Positions 49,828 through 57,880 of a stretch of 64,000 nucleotides of DNA are shown piece by piece; the stretch's first letter is position 1, and every line of letters begins with the position of its first letter. Source of the DNA: Enterococcaceae bacterium OF42-14pH9A (lineage in GTDB: Bacteria; Bacillota; Bacilli; Lactobacillales; Enterococcaceae); assembly GCA_027692465.1 (NCBI GenBank), contig JAQEYU010000001.1:1373338-1437337 (forward strand). The letters are read 5' to 3'. The notes beneath the pieces are model-generated. The model did not search any database. It was not told where the DNA came from and worked only from the letters and a program-made list of their open reading frames with translations. The translations under genes were made by a program, and so were the position numbers.

Positions 49828-51400
49828 CTTCTTCACCGGCTTTCGCTCGTTCTTCATAATGCTTGTTGCTCTTGTAAAGGTCGGTTACGGTCCAAGCCAG
49901 CAGTGCCAACACTCCGGCAATCAGAACATAAGCGATTCCGTTGGCTAATTGGATCTCGCCGGCAGAAGGTGCATCTCCGAAAAAGCCTTGGATGGCATTG
50001 GGCAGGCCCCGTAAGTTCAAATAAGTCAATGAGATGACGGAGAACCAGCCGAGGATCTGGACAATCAGCCGATTTTTGAAGCGGTGCCCCATCTCAGCCT
50101 CGCTGTTGGTCATGATCAATAACGGCAGCATGGAAAAAGGCAGTGCGAAAGCCAAGAAGACTTGGGAGTTGTTCATCAGATTGTTCAAAGCAGTGTGCTC
50201 CACTACCGGGTTGTCGCTGCGGGTAAAAAGTACGCAGATCATTACCGGTACAACAGAGATCAGCCGAGTCACCAGGCGACGCAGCCAGATTGGGATTCGC
50301 AGATGAATGAAGCCCTCCATGATCACCTGACCGGTCAGGGTACCGGTGATAGTAGAGTTCTGTCCGGAAGCCAACAAAGCCACAGCGAACAAAGTGGATA
50401 AGAGGCCGGTTTTTGCGACATTCATCAAGACACCGTTACTCATCGTTTCCGGATCGGACAAGGCGTGGAAAAGACCGAAAAATGACGGATCCTGAACTGT
50501 TCCCGACTTGAAGACGGCGACCCCCATGATCAACAGCAGTGCATTGACAACAAAGGCCATCGAAAGCTGGATATTGGAATCCCAAGTGGTGAAGCGCACA
50601 GCCTGAGCGACATCCTCTTCATCCTGATGGTCGACCTCGCGGGTTTGCGAGACGGCGGAATGCAGGTACAGATTGTGGGGCATAACTGTCGCGCCGATGA
50701 TTCCGAGCGCGCCGGTCAAGGGTGTCTGGCCGTTGACCACAGTGTCTTCAGAGAAGGTTTTGGCTGTAGGAATGAAGCCCTTCAAGACCTCGCTCCAATC
50801 AGGATGAGACAAGGCGACCTGATAAACGAATACGAATAAGATCACAAAGATCAAACAGACGACAATCCCCTCAATCTTGCGAAAGCCGATCTTGGTTAAA
50901 AGCAGCAGCAGCAAGACATCAAAGACGGTGATGAAAACTGCGATTACCAAAGGAATGTTGAAAAGCAGATATAAAGCGATGGCGGCACCAATAACTTCGG
51001 CGATATCGGTTGCCATAATGGCCAACTCGGTGATGATCCATAGGACAATCCCCAGCCGTTTACTGGTGCGGGCACGAATCGCCTGGGCCAGATCCATCTG
51101 GGTGACGATGCCTAATTTGGCGGCCATGTATTGCAGGAGCATGGCAATCAAACTGGATAGGAGGATCACCGACATCAGCAGATATTGGAAATTTTGACCA
51201 CCGGTGATGGAAGTGGACCAGTTGCCGGGATCCATGTAACCGACTGCTACCAAGGCTCCCGGTCCGGAATAGGCCAACAAGGTACGCCAGAAGCCTTTAC
51301 CTTTGGGGACTTTGACGGTGCCGTTGATTTCCTGCAGCGAGAGACCGTTAGTGTGAGCGAGTAATTTGTGTGAATCCGGATCTTTTGGAGCTTGTTGCAT
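49820..51400 (-). CDS. mntH: Manganese/proton symporter MntH (Nramp family)
   Basis: 526 residues from the ATG at 51400 (AAGGGATTTTC). Eleven to twelve helices. Nramp signatures are present: [12 protein letters not shown] in TM1 (Asp and Asn metal ligands) and the TM6 [10 protein letters not shown] motif (Met-Pro-His). It imports Mn2+ (and other divalent metals) with protons. The N-terminus carries a 25-30 residue cytoplasmic tail. A DtxR/MntR-like box lies upstream. Co-transcribed with uspA. Confidence 0.96.
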   Translation of the reverse strand: MQQAPKDPDSHKLLAHTNGLSLQEINGTVKVPKGKGFWRTLLAYSGPGALVAVGYMDPGNWSTSITGGQNFQYLLMSVILLSSLIAMLLQYMAAKLGIVTQMDLAQAIRARTSKRLGIVLWIITELAIMATDIAEVIGAAIALYLLFNIPLVIAVFITVFDVLLLLLLTKIGFRKIEGIVVCLIFVILFVFVYQVALSHPDWSEVLKGFIPTAKTFSEDTVVNGQTPLTGALGIIGATVMPHNLYLHSAVSQTREVDHQDEEDVAQAVRFTTWDSNIQLSMAFVVNALLLIMGVAVFKSGTVQDPSFFGLFHALSDPETMSNGVLMNVAKTGLLSTLFAVALLASGQNSTITGTLTGQVIMEGFIHLRIPIWLRRLVTRLISVVPVMICVLFTRSDNPVVEHTALNNLMNNSQVFLAFALPFSMLPLLIMTNSEAEMGHRFKNRLIVQILGWFSVISLTYLNLRGLPNAIQGFFGDAPSAGEIQLANGIAYVLIAGVLALLAWTVTDLYKSNKHYEERAKAGEEDE

Positions 51401-51430
51401 GAAAATCCCTTCTTTCTCTTCTTCGGTGCT

Positions 51431-51481
51431 ATTGTACTCCTGATTTTAGCAAAACAAAAGTAAAAAGTTAGGTCTGCCGAA
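51431..51481 (-). promoter_or_regulatory. mntH promoter with MntR-like box
   Basis: TTAGG-TCTG-CCGAA at 51468-51481 resembles the TTAGG-N4-CCTAA palindrome of DtxR-family manganese repressors with one mismatch. Minus-strand -10 candidates are TAAAAT (51443-51448) and TACAAT (51431-51436). Confidence 0.5.
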
Positions 51482-51604
51482 TTTATTTAAAGAGTGCGTT
51501 TTCTTGCTGAAACAAGTGCAAAATAATATTTGAAATTGGCGAAACAGCCGTTTTTTTAATGATAGCACATACGCGCGAGTTCCCGGAAATGATACTGATC
51601 ACAA

Positions 51605-51765
51605 ATAAGGGCTGTCTGCAACCCCAGCGCCAGCTAATGGGGTCCGTTCAATGAGACCGGTGTCGGAAATACGCAGTTTCAGCACTTCATAAGCTGCACT
51701 ATTTTGCTTGAATCCGGCAGCAAGTCCGCAACAAGCTGAAGGCCGCCGGATTTTCTCGGAAAAAA
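51605..51765 (-). repeat. MITE-like element, decayed copy M
   Basis: The right two thirds keep ACTTCATAAGCTGCACTATT and TTGAATCCGGCAGCAAGTCC in the order of inverted copies (compare ACCACATAAGCTGCGC ... TTTCGGCAGGTCCGC); outer ends are lost. Confidence 0.5.
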
Positions 51766-51768
51766 ACG

Positions 51769-51829
51769 GAAAACCAACTGCTGAAAATTCGGAGGCAACT
51801 ACCGGGGATCTTCAAGAGTTGGTTTTTTT
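51769..51829. terminator. Hairpin with T-tracts between copies M and F
   Basis: AAAACCAACT / AGTTGGTTTTTTT arms. On the minus strand it can terminate the 51981 gene; on the plus strand no gene precedes it. Confidence 0.6.
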
Positions 51830-51833
51830 GATC

Positions 51834-51981
51834 AGGATGTGTCTGAAAACACTGGGGCATCCAAATTTTTCGAAATCAAGGAGTAAAGCGCAGCTGATGT
51901 GGTGCAGTAAGTGAGCATTTGCGACGCAGATCGTGGTGGCAAGGACCAAGATAGCTGCCATTGGCATTTTCAGACACGCCT
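51834..51981 (+). mobile_element. MITE-like intergenic element, copy F
   Basis: About 148 bp, with a short internal deletion (the GCGGACTTTTTGCC block is missing). Ends AGGATGTGTCTGAAAAC and TTTTCAGACACGCCT. The final T together with the following TA forms the stop codon of the minus-strand gene at 51981. Confidence 0.88.
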
Positions 51982-52313
51982 TAATTATTATCGACGATTT
52001 TTTGGATATGATCTGCCAAATAGCGGACGAAATTCGGCGTATTGTTTCTGAAATCACTGCTAAAGGAGCCGGAGGGACTGCTGACTACACCGACTTCTTT
52101 GTTCATGATATCGAATACTGCCAGCTTGCTGTCACCTTCTTGCCATTTCAGCTTCCAGTAGGGCCCTTCCAAGGCGCCGTCCAACATCTGCTGACCGTTA
52201 TCCAGGACTGCTTGGCGGATCACCTCTGCTTCGGTCACGTCATTGCCTTTACTTTTGAGATAGGTGATTTTTTCTGCTACTTCTGTCATATTTGCCGGTA
52301 CAAGCGGATACAT
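51981..52313 (-). CDS. Small uncharacterised protein
   Basis: 110 residues from the ATG at 52313 (AAGGGAGTATTC). Not recognised. It is acidic to neutral and soluble; residues 8-40 look helical (MTEVAEKITYLKSKGNDVTEAEVIRQAV, shown in parts: MTEVAEKITYLKSKG), followed by a beta-rich centre (YWKLKWQEGDSKLAVFDI). Its last codon and stop lie at the border of repeat copy F, so the present C-terminus may have been set by the insertion. Single gene. Confidence 0.65.
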   Translation of the reverse strand: MYPLVPANMTEVAEKITYLKSKGNDVTEAEVIRQAVLDNGQQMLDGALEGPYWKLKWQEGDSKLAVFDIMNKEVGVVSSPSGSFSSDFRNNTPNFVRYLADHIQKIVDNN

Positions 52314-52537
52314 AAGAATACTCCCTTTCTTTGTGCTGTTGTTTTCAAAAAAAGAAAAAGCAGCTGTCGTTACTTCAGTTATACGCAAATCAGCGGAAAT
52401 CCGCAACGAACAAGCCTTGTTCCGATTTTGCGGCAGCTGAAGTCTTGCGGTATGATGGAGGCGTAAACGCTGACCAACTGCAAAAGGACTTTGACGGATA
52501 AGGCAGCGGCAAACCTGAGATAAAGAAGGAATCGAAC

Positions 52538-52987
52538 ATGAAAATCAAAAAAATCGTATACGGAACGCCCGCTTATCAGGAAACCTTGCTATTGCGGGAC
52601 CGGGTCATGCGCAAACCGTTGGGATTGGATATTTTTCAAGAAGACTTTTCCAAAGAAGCCGAGTCAGTAATCATGGGTGCGTATGCCGAGGAGGATGCGA
52701 CTCTCTTGGGAACAGTCGTGATGTCGCAGCAGGCAGGAGGTTTTCGGGCAGTGGATTATTTATGTGTGGATACGCGCCTGCAAAGTCGTGGCGTAGGACG
52801 CCGCCTGCTGGCAGCCATGGAAGAGCTCGCCCACTCGGAAGGGGCCGCCGGAATCTGGCTGGAAGCTCGTGTTTCTGCCCGGGGTTTTTATGAAAAGCTG
52901 GGCTATCGCGCTTTTGGGGAAGTTTACGAAATGCCCCATGCACCGGTCCCGCATATAAAGATGGACAAAGTCTTCCCCTTGTCGTAA
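52538..52987 (+). CDS. GNAT family N-acetyltransferase
   Basis: 149 residues from the ATG at 52538 (AAGAAGGAATCG). Acetyl-CoA motif: YLCVDTRLQSRGVGRRLLAAME, then IWLEARVSARGFYEKLGYRAFGEVYEM. The start (YQETLLLRDRVMRKPLGLD) is seen in a branch of small GNATs near ElaA-like proteins. Substrate unknown. Single gene. Confidence 0.87.
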   Translation: MKIKKIVYGTPAYQETLLLRDRVMRKPLGLDIFQEDFSKEAESVIMGAYAEEDATLLGTVVMSQQAGGFRAVDYLCVDTRLQSRGVGRRLLAAMEELAHSEGAAGIWLEARVSARGFYEKLGYRAFGEVYEMPHAPVPHIKMDKVFPLS

Positions 52988-53212
52988 AGGAAAGCTGCAA
53001 CGCTTGTTGTGATCACAGAAAACGGTTACCATTAGGAAAAGCAACTGTGGCTAAAAGCTGCCCTACGATCCGAAATATTGCAGGCGGACTGGAGCGAAGC
53101 CTGACTGCGGAGCGATAACTGATCAGGTAAAAAAGCTGTCGGTGTCATTTTCAGAAATACGCTGATGCTGCTAAATATTTGTGACGACCAAATCAATGAA
53201 AGGCGGAGTTTT

Positions 53213-53680
53213 ATGAAATTAGCAGAATGTCTGATCCTGCGCAAAGACCTGCAAGTCAAGCTGCAGCAACTGCGGGGGCAGATGCGGGCCAATGTCCGTG
53301 TTCAGGAAGGTGACCAGCCTCCTGTCACACCGGAAGACATCGTAAAAGAATACCAGCGGAAAAATCAGGAGCTGGCCAAACTGATCACTAAAATCAATCT
53401 TACCAATGCCCAGGTACTGATCCCTGAGCTGGATATCACTTTGACTGAAGCGATTGAAATGCGGGAGGCAGCAAGACGGGATTACCAACTGCTGGATGAA
53501 GCCGTCAACAGTGCCCAAGAGCGGCAGGATCTGTATTCCCGCTCAGAGATTCGGCAGGTGTCGACTATTGATCTGCCGGAGTACCATCGCCGCCGGGACT
53601 TGGCGGCTAAAAAGATCCGCCAGTTGGACATTGCGATCCAGGAAACCAATTGGCAGACCGTGATGCCGGAAGAAGTTTAG
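53213..53680 (+). CDS. DIP1984 family protein
   Basis: 155 residues from the ATG at 53213 (AAAGGCGGAG). The whole protein is a helical, coiled-coil-prone chain. Family marks: MKLAECLILRKDLQVKL, NVRVQEGDQPPV, LAKLITKINLTNAQ, LYSRSEIRQVSTIDL and a final ETNWQT. Members were once labelled septicolysin-like but have no demonstrated activity. Single gene; no clear terminator follows. Confidence 0.88.
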   Translation: MKLAECLILRKDLQVKLQQLRGQMRANVRVQEGDQPPVTPEDIVKEYQRKNQELAKLITKINLTNAQVLIPELDITLTEAIEMREAARRDYQLLDEAVNSAQERQDLYSRSEIRQVSTIDLPEYHRRRDLAAKKIRQLDIAIQETNWQTVMPEEV

Positions 53681-53699
53681 CATAAGCCTAAACTGCCGA

Positions 53700-53830
53700 C
53701 AGAGGTGTGGATTTCCATCGAAATGAAGGAGGAGTCCACCGCTTACAGCATTCATAAGCGGGATTGGCGAAACGGCTTGCGGTGAAGCGGAACAAAAAGC
53801 TGCCGTTGGAAGTTTCAGCCGCAATCCGTA
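53700..53830 (+). repeat. MITE-like element, decayed copy R
   Basis: The order GAAATGAAGGAGGAGTCCAC, CATTCATAAGCGGGATTGGC, TTGCGGTGAAGCGGAAC and AAAAGCTGCCGTTGGAAGTT follows the right two thirds of the intact plus-orientation elements. Confidence 0.45.
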
Positions 53831-54115
53831 AAATGAAATACTGGGTTGCTGCAGCTTGGTCGGAAAGCTCGGTAACAGCAGGAGCTCGCAGAACAATTCG
53901 TCGTTCGGTGTAGCAGAAAATGATTCGGGATAACAAACCCTCACTTTGGACCATTCTGAAACTTTCTCAGGTGTCGTAACAAGTGATCGCTTCTCATGAC
54001 AACTTGGGCGGATGGTAACGCCGTCATCGCTTGTTCTTATTACCGGTTATCGTTTTATTTTCTGCGAGGGTGGGTTCGGGGAACGACCGTCTATCAAGGG
54101 AATAGGTTATCCCCG

Positions 54116-54196
54116 GAAATTTCAGTGAGGTTCAGTTTTTGAGTGCCTGACGGAATCCGGGAGTAAAGTGCAGCTTACAATAAAAAGACACGCCCT
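54116..54196 (+). repeat. MITE-like element, truncated copy K
   Basis: Keeps TTTTTGAGTGCCTGACGGAA, CCGGGAGTAAAGTGCAGCTTA and the right tip AGACACGCCCT, with about half of the interior deleted. Confidence 0.65.
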
Positions 54197-54278
54197 GTTG
54201 CTGCAGCTTGTACGCACATTCTATTGTTTCATTTACACCTAGTGTTCTATCCAGGCAGAAATCAAATCAATTTACGCG

Positions 54279-54305
54279 AAAACTTCAGAGCCAGCTGGCA
54301 TGCGC
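54279..54305 (+). repeat. Solo end relic shared with 49172-49206
   Basis: AAAACTTCAGAGCCAGCTGG followed by CATGC, nearly identical in reverse complement to 49172-49206. Confidence 0.45.
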
Positions 54306-54337
54306 TGTCTCTTCCGTCTTCTCAGCGGATACATCGA

Positions 54338-54568
54338 GAAAAGTTTCAGAAGGCCCGTAGACTGACCCCGGCGTACAGATTTTACCGTTTGAATGAATTA
54401 CTGACAGTTCACCGCTGATTTGAAAAATCAGCGGCGTTACTGTCAGTTTGAAGTCAATAGGCCCAAGACAAAGAGAAATTTCCGCTGCCTTTCAAGTGGA
54501 ATTTCTCGTTGGCTTCGGCCGGCGGCTGTACGCCGGGGGTCAGATCGGAGAGCCTTCTGAAACTTTTC
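54338..54568. repeat. Nested inverted-repeat block without coding potential
   Basis: The left arm (54338-54378, beginning GAAAAGTTTCAGAAGGC and ending GGCGTACAG) pairs with the right arm (54536-54568, CTGTACGCC ... GAAACTTTTC) with few mismatches. The space between holds two further hairpins: ACTGACAGT / ACTGTCAGT with inner CCGCTGATTT / AAATCAGCGG (54400-54447), and GAGAAATTTCC / GGAATTTCTC (54473-54507). No reading frame of note lies here. It fills most of the 53831-54674 gap and could be a structured RNA or a decayed mobile element. Confidence 0.6.
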
Positions 54569-54674
54569 GGTACTCGACCGATTGCTTTAATTCCAGTCCG
54601 GATGAAATACTAGCAGCCGCCGTTTACTGATAAAGTGAGCGACGGCTTCATCAGCAAAAATCAAGGAGAACATC

Positions 54675-55553
54675 ATGACAGCGGAATACTATCAACTCAA
54701 TACCGAAAACGGGACTAAACTGGAACTGGCAGTCTTTCAGCATCCTGCACCAAAAGGAATTCTGCAGATCGTTCACGGGGCACTGGAATACAAGGAGCGA
54801 TATTTTGCTTTTGCCGAATATTTGAATGTCGCCGGCTATGTCGTCATTTTAGCGGATAATCGAGGTCACGGGGGCTCAGTATCAGAAAAAGATCCCCATG
54901 GTGTTATGCACGATTTTGACCTCTTAGTAGCTGATCTGGCGGCAATCACCGCTTTTATAAAACGCAAATACCCCGGTATTCCTTTGAGCATGTACGGGCA
55001 TTCCTTCGGGTCGATTTTGGCCCGCAATTATCTGCAGAAGCATGACGATCAGTTGGACAAGCTGGTACTTACCGGAACGGCCAATTATGTTCCGGTCGTA
55101 CCGTTGGCAGTTAAGCTGGGCCGCGCCTTCACCAAATTGCGGGGCAACCGAGAGACCAGCCGCTTTTTGAATTATTTGTCCGGAAATCTGGGGGTGGAGC
55201 AGGATTGGCTGTCCAATAATCCGGAAAGTAACGAGCGGGCGAAAAACGATCCCAAGATGGTGAAAATTTATCCGGTGCGCAGTCTGCTGACTATCTGGGA
55301 GGGGGATCACGGGTTGAAAGCCTACAGCCGGTATCAGTGCAAAAATCCCAATCTGCCAATCCTCAATCTGGTGGGAGCCGAAGACGACAAGATCACCGGT
55401 GGTAAAAAGGGAATCGCCGATACATTGGCGACCTTACGGAAGATCGGCTATCACAACATCCAAAGTGAAGAACTGCCGGGTATGAAGCATGAGGTTTTGA
55501 ACGAGATCGACAATCAGCTGGTTTACGAAAAAATTCGGACTTTCTTAGACTGA
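54675..55553 (+). CDS. Alpha/beta hydrolase (monoacylglycerol lipase / lysophospholipase-like)
   Basis: 292 residues from the ATG at 54675 (ATCAAGGAGAACATC). Features: oxyanion strand QIVHGALEYKERY, ADNRGHGGS, nucleophile Ser in MYGHSFGSILARN, Asp in GAEDDKITGG and His in GMKHEVLNE. This is the serine aminopeptidase S33/PldB-like group that cleaves monoacylglycerols or lysophospholipids. No signal peptide, so it is cytoplasmic. Single gene with a very strong terminator. Confidence 0.92.
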   Translation: MTAEYYQLNTENGTKLELAVFQHPAPKGILQIVHGALEYKERYFAFAEYLNVAGYVVILADNRGHGGSVSEKDPHGVMHDFDLLVADLAAITAFIKRKYPGIPLSMYGHSFGSILARNYLQKHDDQLDKLVLTGTANYVPVVPLAVKLGRAFTKLRGNRETSRFLNYLSGNLGVEQDWLSNNPESNERAKNDPKMVKIYPVRSLLTIWEGDHGLKAYSRYQCKNPNLPILNLVGAEDDKITGGKKGIADTLATLRKIGYHNIQSEELPGMKHEVLNEIDNQLVYEKIRTFLD

Positions 55554-55554
55554 A

Positions 55555-55611
55555 AATCCCCGCAAAAAATCCCCTGCCTCGAGAGTGAGGACAGGGGATT
55601 TTTGCGGGGAT
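55555..55611. terminator. Terminator after the alpha/beta hydrolase
   Basis: Two stacked perfect stems: AATCCCCGCAAAAA / TTTTTGCGGGGATT outside and ATCCCCTG / CAGGGGAT inside. Confidence 0.9.
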
Positions 55612-55656
55612 TGCGAACAATGAGGTGACCGGACGCAGGAACGGAGCAGCTTATTT

Positions 55657-56028
55657 TCAGCTCAAATGTGCAGCTGCTTTTTGTGGGACCTCATCTTTTT
55701 TGACTTCTTCCCATTGGGTGACGACTCCTTTTTTCGGATTGTACACGACTTTCAAATAGGCTTCTTTTCGCAGTGGACGGGCCCGGTTAGCTTTGAAATC
55801 CAGCAGACGTTCGTGACCTGCTTCATCGTAACCGGTCAGTTGGTAGCGATAGTCGACATAGGACTCGCCGTTATCGTCCTTTTCGTCGAGTTTCTCACCA
55901 TCTGTAGTGATTTGAACGTAATAGGACTCGCCACCCATGACGTTGGCTTCAATAATTTTATAGGTGCCGAAAACGGCCATCAGCAGGACTGCACCGATCA
56001 GGTATTTTATGAGACTGCTTTTTTTCAA
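55657..56028 (-). CDS. YxeA family (DUF1093) protein
   Basis: 123 residues from a TTG at 56028, preceded by AAAGGATG; no better start is in frame. One N-terminal transmembrane/signal segment (YLIGAVLLMAVFGTY) is followed by the YxeA domain (GESYYVQITTDGEKLDEKDD, YRYQLTGYDEAGHERLL, YLKVVYNPKKGVVTQWEEV). It is exposed outside the membrane, fold OB-like, function unknown; in several Bacilli such genes respond to envelope stress. Single gene. Confidence 0.88.
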   Translation of the reverse strand: MKKSSLIKYLIGAVLLMAVFGTYKIIEANVMGGESYYVQITTDGEKLDEKDDNGESYVDYRYQLTGYDEAGHERLLDFKANRARPLRKEAYLKVVYNPKKGVVTQWEEVKKDEVPQKAAAHLS

Positions 56029-56130
56029 AAGAATTCATCCTTTCACATTTCAGTGTCATCAGTATAGCCTTTGCCGATGAGGAGGGCCATTGAATGTTTA
56101 GACAGGGGACGAACATTTTTGTCATAAATA

Positions 56131-56291
56131 AGGTGTGTCTGAAAACACCAGTGGCAGCTATTGTGGTCATTTGCACCGCAAGCTGCGTCGTCGTAAATGT
56201 ACTGCTTTGCACCGCATAAGCTGAGCTTTACTGCTTGCTTCCGGCAGGTTCGCAAAAATCTGGATTCCCCCGGTATTTTCGGACATCCCCT
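56131..56291 (-). mobile_element. MITE-like intergenic element, copy G
   Basis: 161 bp in inverted orientation. Ends AGGTGTGTCTGAAAACACC and TATTTTCGGACATCCCCT; flanks TA on both sides (ATA-AGG ... CCT-AAA). Internal blocks are well kept. Confidence 0.9.
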
Positions 56292-56958
56292 AAATCGTCA
56301 CACATTTCACGAGGGGCGGTCACTACTTGATATACCTTGTGATTTTCGATTGTCGGATCCATATTCAGGAAGGAAGAGTGTGTACTTTCGCTTCAAGAGT
56401 AAACAAAAGGCCGAAAGCAGGGGAGGCTTTCGGCAGGGGGAGAGTGTATCAAATATGTTGTTGGGAGGTGGAACGAGCGGCAGTTTCTCATGAAGTCTGC
56501 CTGAGAAAATGAAACAACAGCTAAAGCGAAAACCAAGAAGATCTTTGCGACGAGACGACAATTCTTGACAAAAGACACCAAACGAAAAATTGAAGGTTGG
56601 GGAAACCTGCAACAGTTCAATTTGTGCCGTGTTAGGGGGAAATCTCGAATTGTTGGGGAAGCCCGCCTGAACTATCTCTTGTTTACGTATTTAATTTTAT
56701 CTCGCTTTGCCAAGAAAAACAATTATTGAATCGAAATTTGAACAAAGACCGCTCTGTTTTTAATCATTATTAACTGGATTAAAGCTTGATTTGGCAGGGT
56801 TTTCATAGGTTTACCCCATTTTTTTCTGCAATTTCGAAAAAAATGGGAGTGTTTTGTATTTTAAATCTGTAAAAGCACCTTGAATACAGGCGTTTCTGAG
56901 AAATCGTTATGTCATAAAAAGGACTCCTTTAAATGGTATAGCTCATCTTTGGGAGGCG
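56292..56958. other. Gene-free AT-rich stretch
   Basis: No supported gene. One 9-bp hairpin GCCGAAAGC / GCTTTCGGC at 56410-56434. The sequence becomes AT-rich toward 56900 with no ribosome site leading into a frame. It lies between two minus-strand units, downstream of the maltodextrin operon terminator. It could hold a small RNA, but I see no known signature (no tmRNA, RNase P, SRP or 6S core). Confidence 0.4.
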
Positions 56959-56998
56959 TAAAAAGAGCAGTCGGGAATTTTCCCGACTGCTCTTTTTA
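56959..56998 (-). terminator. Terminator of the maltodextrin transporter operon
   Basis: AAAAAGAGCAGTCGGGAA / TTCCCGACTGCTCTTTTT perfect 18-bp arms. Confidence 0.95.
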
Positions 56999-57007
56999 AA
57001 TGGTTCG

Positions 57008-57877
57008 TTATTTGACGGAACCGGATGTGATGCCTTCTACGTAATATTTCTGCATGTAGATAAACAGGAGTGTGATTGGAATGGCAATCAGCACACAACC
57101 AGCGGTAAAGGTCATGAACAAGGCGTTGGCTGTGGTACGGGTCATCATTGTGTACAACCCGATTGCCACCGTGTATTTCTGGATGTTGTCACCCATGATG
57201 ACCCGGGCGAAGATGAAGTCCATCCAAGGGCCCATGAAGGCCATCAAGGCGGTGTACACGATGATCGGCTTGGATAAAGGCAGGGTGATCTTGGTGAAGA
57301 TCTGCCACTTATTGGCGCCGTCGATCATAGCGGATTCATCCAACGCCATCGGGATTGTATCAAAGAAGCCCTTGGCGATGTAAAAGCCCAGCGCAGCCCC
57401 GGCCGAGTAAACCAGGATCAGAGCGAACAAACTTTGAGTCAAGTTCAATGCTTTCAAAATATAATAAACTGCGATCATACTCATGAAGCCCGGGAACATG
57501 TTCAAAACCAAGGCAACTTTCAGAAACGGTTTACGCAGTTTGAAGCGCAGACGGCTCAAAGCGTAAGCCATGGCGATGGTAATGAAGGTGGACAGCACAC
57601 AGCTGCAGACGGCAACAAAGAGTGTGTTCAAAAACCAGCGGACAAAAGGATAGTTTCCGGAGGCATCCTTCAAGAGATTGATATAATTGGACAAAGTGAA
57701 TTGTTTGGGAATGATATACGGCACGAAAGCACCGCCTTCTTCACGAAAACTGGTAAGGATGATCCAGAAGATCGGAAACATCCAAACGATGGCCATGATG
57801 ATCAAAATCGCATAGATCAAGCTGCGGCTCACTCGTTGCTTGCGATGATAGCTTTTGTTTTTTGCTTGTACGGCCAT
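57008..57877 (-). CDS. mdxG: Maltodextrin ABC transporter permease (MalG/MdxG type)
   Basis: 289 residues from the ATG at 57877 (AAGGAGGGTTAACTC). Six helices; the EAA loop that contacts the ATPase reads DESAMIDGANKWQIFTKI. FPIFWIILTSFR near the N-terminus and PITLLFIYMQKYYVEGITSGSVK at the end (shown in part: QKYYVEGITSGSVK) are typical of MalG. It forms the membrane channel with MdxF. It starts three bases after the mdxF stop. The ATPase (MsmX/MalK) is not in the window, as is common for these systems. Confidence 0.94.
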   Translation of the reverse strand: MAVQAKNKSYHRKQRVSRSLIYAILIIMAIVWMFPIFWIILTSFREEGGAFVPYIIPKQFTLSNYINLLKDASGNYPFVRWFLNTLFVAVCSCVLSTFITIAMAYALSRLRFKLRKPFLKVALVLNMFPGFMSMIAVYYILKALNLTQSLFALILVYSAGAALGFYIAKGFFDTIPMALDESAMIDGANKWQIFTKITLPLSKPIIVYTALMAFMGPWMDFIFARVIMGDNIQKYTVAIGLYTMMTRTTANALFMTFTAGCVLIAIPITLLFIYMQKYYVEGITSGSVK

Positions 57878-57880
57878 GAG

